Below are positions 60,760 to 64,000 of a stretch of 64,000 nt of DNA, in pieces; within the stretch, counting starts at the first letter, position 1, and every line of letters starts with the position of its first letter. This DNA is from Flavihumibacter stibioxidans. Its GTDB lineage: Bacteria > Bacteroidota > Bacteroidia > Chitinophagales > Chitinophagaceae. A program made the translations under genes and the position numbers. The notes under the pieces are model-generated. The model was not told the DNA's origin. It searched no databases and was given only the letters and a program-made list of their open reading frames with translations. The stretch covers positions 119,858-183,857 of the forward strand of contig NZ_MBUA01000012.1 in assembly GCF_014332695.1 (NCBI RefSeq), given 5' to 3'.

Positions 60760-62841
60760 ATGCAAATAATGAACACACTCCTGATCCTCCTGGGTTGCAA
60801 TCTTCTTTCCGGCGCATTAATGTCGCAGGAAAGAATCGTCCTCCATTCCCAAAATTCGGCTATCAGGCTGGATTTAATGATAAACGCCAATGGGGTGGTG
60901 AGTTATTCTGTCCACTATAAGGACCGGGAAGTAGTGGCGCCATCCACTATTGGCTTCTCCTTAAAAAAGCCTGCCATCGAACTGAATGCATTTGAATGTG
61001 CAGGATTTGATACCGCTTCAGTAAATGAAACATGGGAACCAGCCTGGGGGGAAGAAAAATCCATCCGCAACAACTACAAACAGCTGGTTTACAAACTGAC
61101 GGATAAAAACGGCTCAGGAACCAGGATCAATCTCATCTTCCGGATATTCGATGAGGGTGTGGGGTTTCGTTACGAATTTCCCGTCCAGCCTGCCCTGGAA
61201 CATTTTATTATCGGCGAGGAAAACACCAGGTTTCACCTGGGTGCAAACCATACGGCATTCTGGATTCCGGGCGATTACGACAGCAATGAATACCTGTATA
61301 ACACTACCAGGTTGAACGCAATCTCAGCATTTGAAGCCTCGGCCAAAGAACCTGATATCGCATTAAAATCGCCCTTTCATAACCGCGCCGTACAAACGCC
61401 CCTGATGTTGAAAACCGACAATGGGCTGTATATAAATATTCATGAAGCGGCTTTGTTGAATTATCCGGCCATGAACCTGGTACTGAATGAAGATGACTAT
61501 TCTTTTACCAGCCACCTTGTTCCGGATGCTGTTGGCAACAAAGCCTACCTGCAAACCCCTTTCAGAACACCCTGGAGGACCATCATCATCAGTGATGATG
61601 CAAGAGAGATACTCAGCTCAAGAATGATACTCAACCTGAATGAACCTTCGGTTATCAAAGATCCTTCCTGGATCAGGCCGCAGAAATTTATTGGCATGTG
61701 GTGGGAAATGCATGTGGGCAAAGCAAGCTGGCAGAAAGCAGGGGGTAAACATGGGGCCAATACCGCCAACGTAAAAAACTATATTGATTTTGCATCAGCA
61801 AATCGGTTTGACGGCGTGTTGGTGGAAGGCTGGAATGAAGGCTGGGAGGACTGGTTCGGCAACTGGAAAGAGGATGTATTCGATTTTGTTACCCCTTACA
61901 GTGATTATGATATTAACTACCTGACCAGCTATGCCCGGGAAAAAGGGGTGCGGCTTATTATGCACCATGAAACATCAGGTGCCGTTACCAATTATGAAAG
62001 ACATCTTGACACCGCATTCCGACTGATGCGGCAACTGGATATCAATACGGTAAAAACCGGGTATGTAGGCAGGATAATTCCCCGTGGTGAACACCACGAC
62101 GGGCAATGGATGGTAAACCATTACCAGCGGGTGGCAGAGAAAGCGGCAAAATACCGGATCATGGTGGATGCGCATGAATCGGTTCGCCCCACCGGACTTC
62201 ACCGCACTTACCCGAACTGGATGGCCAATGAAGCAGCCAGGGGAAATGAATTCAATAATGCCCCGGCGCTGGGACTAACGCCTGAACATGAAACCATTCT
62301 GCCTTTCACCAGGATGATGGGAGGTCCGATGGATTACACACCCGGATTTTTCCGCTTCCGGCTGAACCAGTTCGACAGCACCCGAAAAACCCGCATCAGG
62401 ACCACCATTGCCAAACAGCTGGCCTTATTCGTAACCATGTATTCCCCGCTTATGATGGCAGGTGACCTGCCCGGGAATTACAGCCTGTACCCCGATGCCT
62501 TCGATTTTATAAAAGACGTTCCCGTTGACTGGGATGATACCAGGATCCTCGCTGCTGAACCGGGTGACTATGTGGCAATAGCCCGAAAAGCAAAAGCCAG
62601 GGAGGATTGGTATATCGGCCTGGTCACTGATGAAAACAGCCGCAGGCTGGAACTGAATTTTAATTTCCTGGATCCGAAGAGTCAGTACGAGGCCACCATT
62701 TATGCAGATGCGGCTGATGCAGACTGGAATAATAATCCGGCTGCCTATACCATCAAAAAGCAGCACATATCCGCCAGGAAAAAAATAAAAATTGCTATGG
62801 CGCCCGGTGGTGGCTGTGCCATTGTGGTAAGAAAAAAATAA
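60760..62841 (+). CDS. GH97 alpha-glucosidase (SusB-like)
   Basis: A 693-residue secreted or periplasmic retaining/inverting alpha-glycosidase of the SusB type, with an N-terminal hydrophobic signal (MQIMNTLLILLGCNLLSGAL). Motifs: WIPGDYDSNEYLY, VEGWNEGWEDWFGNW, MHHETSGAVTNYERHL, VDAHESVRPTGLHRTYPNW, and NEAARGNEFN. The Glu residues in HHET, HES, NEA and GNE match the calcium-bound base/acid glutamates of inverting SusB as I remember them, so inverting alpha-glucosidase activity is expected. It is the last gene of the disaccharide operon and converges on the trehalase gene 3 bp away. Confidence 0.94.
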   Translation: MQIMNTLLILLGCNLLSGALMSQERIVLHSQNSAIRLDLMINANGVVSYSVHYKDREVVAPSTIGFSLKKPAIELNAFECAGFDTASVNETWEPAWGEEKSIRNNYKQLVYKLTDKNGSGTRINLIFRIFDEGVGFRYEFPVQPALEHFIIGEENTRFHLGANHTAFWIPGDYDSNEYLYNTTRLNAISAFEASAKEPDIALKSPFHNRAVQTPLMLKTDNGLYINIHEAALLNYPAMNLVLNEDDYSFTSHLVPDAVGNKAYLQTPFRTPWRTIIISDDAREILSSRMILNLNEPSVIKDPSWIRPQKFIGMWWEMHVGKASWQKAGGKHGANTANVKNYIDFASANRFDGVLVEGWNEGWEDWFGNWKEDVFDFVTPYSDYDINYLTSYAREKGVRLIMHHETSGAVTNYERHLDTAFRLMRQLDINTVKTGYVGRIIPRGEHHDGQWMVNHYQRVAEKAAKYRIMVDAHESVRPTGLHRTYPNWMANEAARGNEFNNAPALGLTPEHETILPFTRMMGGPMDYTPGFFRFRLNQFDSTRKTRIRTTIAKQLALFVTMYSPLMMAGDLPGNYSLYPDAFDFIKDVPVDWDDTRILAAEPGDYVAIARKAKAREDWYIGLVTDENSRRLELNFNFLDPKSQYEATIYADAADADWNNNPAAYTIKKQHISARKKIKIAMAPGGGCAIVVRKK

Positions 62842-62844
62842 CCA

Positions 62845-64000
62845 TTATTTCAACCAGGACTTCAGTGCAAGGTAAACACCGTTGGTCCAGCCAAAACCAT
62901 CCTGTGCGGCGTATTCCCCGCCACCGGCTGGTTTGCTGAGATCGGCAACATTGTACTTCTCCATCAGCTTGCCTGTTTCCCTGTATACCTTTTCATTCAA
63001 TAATAACCAGCGTTGTGCGATTTCCCTGGCAAGTCCCAGTTGCCCGCTGCGTGCCAGGCCCATAACGGCCATCCATTGCAAAGGGGCCCATCCATTAGGG
63101 GCGTCCCATTGTTCACCTGTGTTGAATTCACTGCTTTGCAGGCCTCCCGGCTTCAGTAGTTTTTCCTGCACCACAATGGCCGCCTGGCTTCCCATCAGGC
63201 TCAGGTAACCCTGGCGATGTGGAAAGAAACAAAAGGGAAACAAACCTGCAGGTGTAACCGAATTCGTCATCTTCTGCTTCCGGAAATTATAGTCGGTATA
63301 AAATTTCAGTTCGGCATTCCAGCAATAACGGTCGATGGATTGCTGACGCAACTGTGCCTGTTTCGCATATTGCTGCGAAACGGAATCATTCCCTGCCACC
63401 ATGTTTGCCCTCGAAAGGATCATCTCTGTATTGTAAAGCAGGCTGTTCAGGTCAACAGGAATGATATCAGTTGTCTCAATTGAAAGAATGGTCTTATTAT
63501 CGGCGAACCAGCGGCTGCTGAAATCCCACCCGCTTGCTGCGCCGGCTCTCAGGTGCTGATAAACCTGCACTTTGTTGCGCTTCGATTTCATAGCCGTTTC
63601 AACATCCTCCCTGTAACTTTCCTGTCGTGGCTGCTGGCTTTCATCCCAGTACCGGTTCAGCAGGGCACCGTCTTTGAGTTTTACCACTGTGCCGGCTGCA
63701 GTTCCCGGCTTTAGCGTTTCCGCTCCCTTCATCCAGTACCGGTATTCCTTTTCCATAGCAGGAAGGAATTGTTTCAGTACATCATCTCCCTTCACACTTG
63801 CCAGCAATTCAACCATCATGGAAAAAAATGGTGGTTGTGAGCGGCTCAGGTAATAACTGCGGTTACCATTGGGAATATGTCCGTAGGTATCTATGAGGTA
63901 GGCAAAGTTTCTGACCATGTTTCCGATCATTTCAAACTCACCGCTTTCCTTTAAACCCAGCATAGTGAAATAGGAATCCCAGTAGTATATCTCCCTGAAC
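62845..64000 (-). CDS. treA: Trehalase (GH37), 5' end cut by window edge
   Basis: The C-terminal 385 or so residues of a GH37 trehalase, which splits trehalose to two glucose. At the right edge the frame reads FREIYYWDSYFTMLGL, the first trehalase signature (PGGRF-E-YYWDSY); the start lies beyond 64000. The second signature is QWDAPNGWAPLQ, and the end block is GGGEYAAQDGFGWTNGVYL. A signal peptide cannot be judged. It converges on GH97, and the two stops are 3 bp apart. Confidence 0.95.
   Translation of the reverse strand, partial: FREIYYWDSYFTMLGLKESGEFEMIGNMVRNFAYLIDTYGHIPNGNRSYYLSRSQPPFFSMMVELLASVKGDDVLKQFLPAMEKEYRYWMKGAETLKPGTAAGTVVKLKDGALLNRYWDESQQPRQESYREDVETAMKSKRNKVQVYQHLRAGAASGWDFSSRWFADNKTILSIETTDIIPVDLNSLLYNTEMILSRANMVAGNDSVSQQYAKQAQLRQQSIDRYCWNAELKFYTDYNFRKQKMTNSVTPAGLFPFCFFPHRQGYLSLMGSQAAIVVQEKLLKPGGLQSSEFNTGEQWDAPNGWAPLQWMAVMGLARSGQLGLAREIAQRWLLLNEKVYRETGKLMEKYNVADLSKPAGGGEYAAQDGFGWTNGVYLALKSWLK

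Noticed and set aside
1-64000. Search for phage, integrase, transposase, toxin-antitoxin or restriction genes
   Set aside because: None of the coding frames shows such motifs. The XRE gene is paired with a membrane protein, not with a toxin I can recognise.

Overview
The window is a chromosomal stretch from a Gram-negative member of the Bacteroidota, most likely the Chitinophagia/Chitinophagaceae. The evidence is two SusC/SusD outer-membrane pairs, a PorX-type regulator of the type IX secretion system, a fused lpxC-fabZ gene, a 7TM-AraC regulator, short -7 boxes of the form TAnnTTTG, and near absence of Shine-Dalgarno sequences. I see no phage, integrase, transposase, CRISPR array or rRNA. 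One tRNA is present (tRNA-Leu, anticodon UAG).

Layout. 1-4258 (minus): a SusD lipoprotein cut by the left edge and its SusC receptor. 4530-14938: a complete [NiFe]-hydrogenase island. The structural operon hyaA-hyaB-cytochrome b-maturation protease runs leftward, and a divergent operon (small His-rich membrane protein, hypA-B-F-C-D-E) runs rightward. The small subunit carries the extra cysteines of oxygen-tolerant membrane-bound hydrogenases. 14972-15998 (minus): a two-gene YeeE/YedE sulfur-transport module. 16193-20440 (minus): a second SusC/SusD pair, so two paralogous SusCD pairs bracket the hydrogenase/sulfur block. 20530-22773: a RelA/SpoT-type (p)ppGpp enzyme. 22893-22974: tRNA-Leu. 23105-23932: a tandem universal stress protein. 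24152-28630: a proteostasis cluster of trigger factor, two ClpP paralogues, ClpX and a 59-residue protein. 28700-32010: an alpha/beta-hydrolase lipoprotein, a 7TM-AraC regulator, and a divergent membrane protein/XRE pair. 32173-37401 (minus): acyl-CoA dehydrogenase, a helix-hairpin-helix protein, an MBL-fold hydrolase, a small hypothetical protein and PorX. 37471-42736 (plus): HD phosphohydrolase, lpxD, lpxC-fabZ, lpxA and an ABC ATPase, which is the early lipid A pathway. 42745-57230: mixed housekeeping genes (alanine dehydrogenase, tsaE, copper-type P-ATPase, recQ, LTA-synthase-like enzyme, HerA-like NTPase, GroES-like protein, response regulator, ruvB, MarR regulator, DUF937-OmpA protein, M23 peptidase). 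57346-64000: a disaccharide/alpha-glucoside locus with an SLC45/SUT-like transporter, an invertase- or debranching-like glycosidase, a PfkB sugar kinase, GH97 alpha-glucosidase and trehalase (cut by the right edge).

The less expected signals are mostly non-coding. (i) Two palindromic repeat families (GTCTGAC and CACCCGTCGGGTG) supply the stop codons of two neighbouring genes. (ii) Degenerate 7-bp tandem repeats recur in five intergenic regions. (iii) Four GATAAG repeats lie at 21-22 bp spacing upstream of the first susC. (iv) A 12-bp inverted repeat sits between the 7TM-AraC gene and its divergent neighbour. (v) An MBL-fold gene has a conserved N-terminus that extends past every ATG/GTG/TTG. 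(vi) A 71-residue His-rich membrane protein heads the hyp operon. I did not find a clearly new multi-gene system. The best candidates for undescribed biology are the repeat families, the hydrogenase-linked small protein, and the DUF937-OmpA protein.
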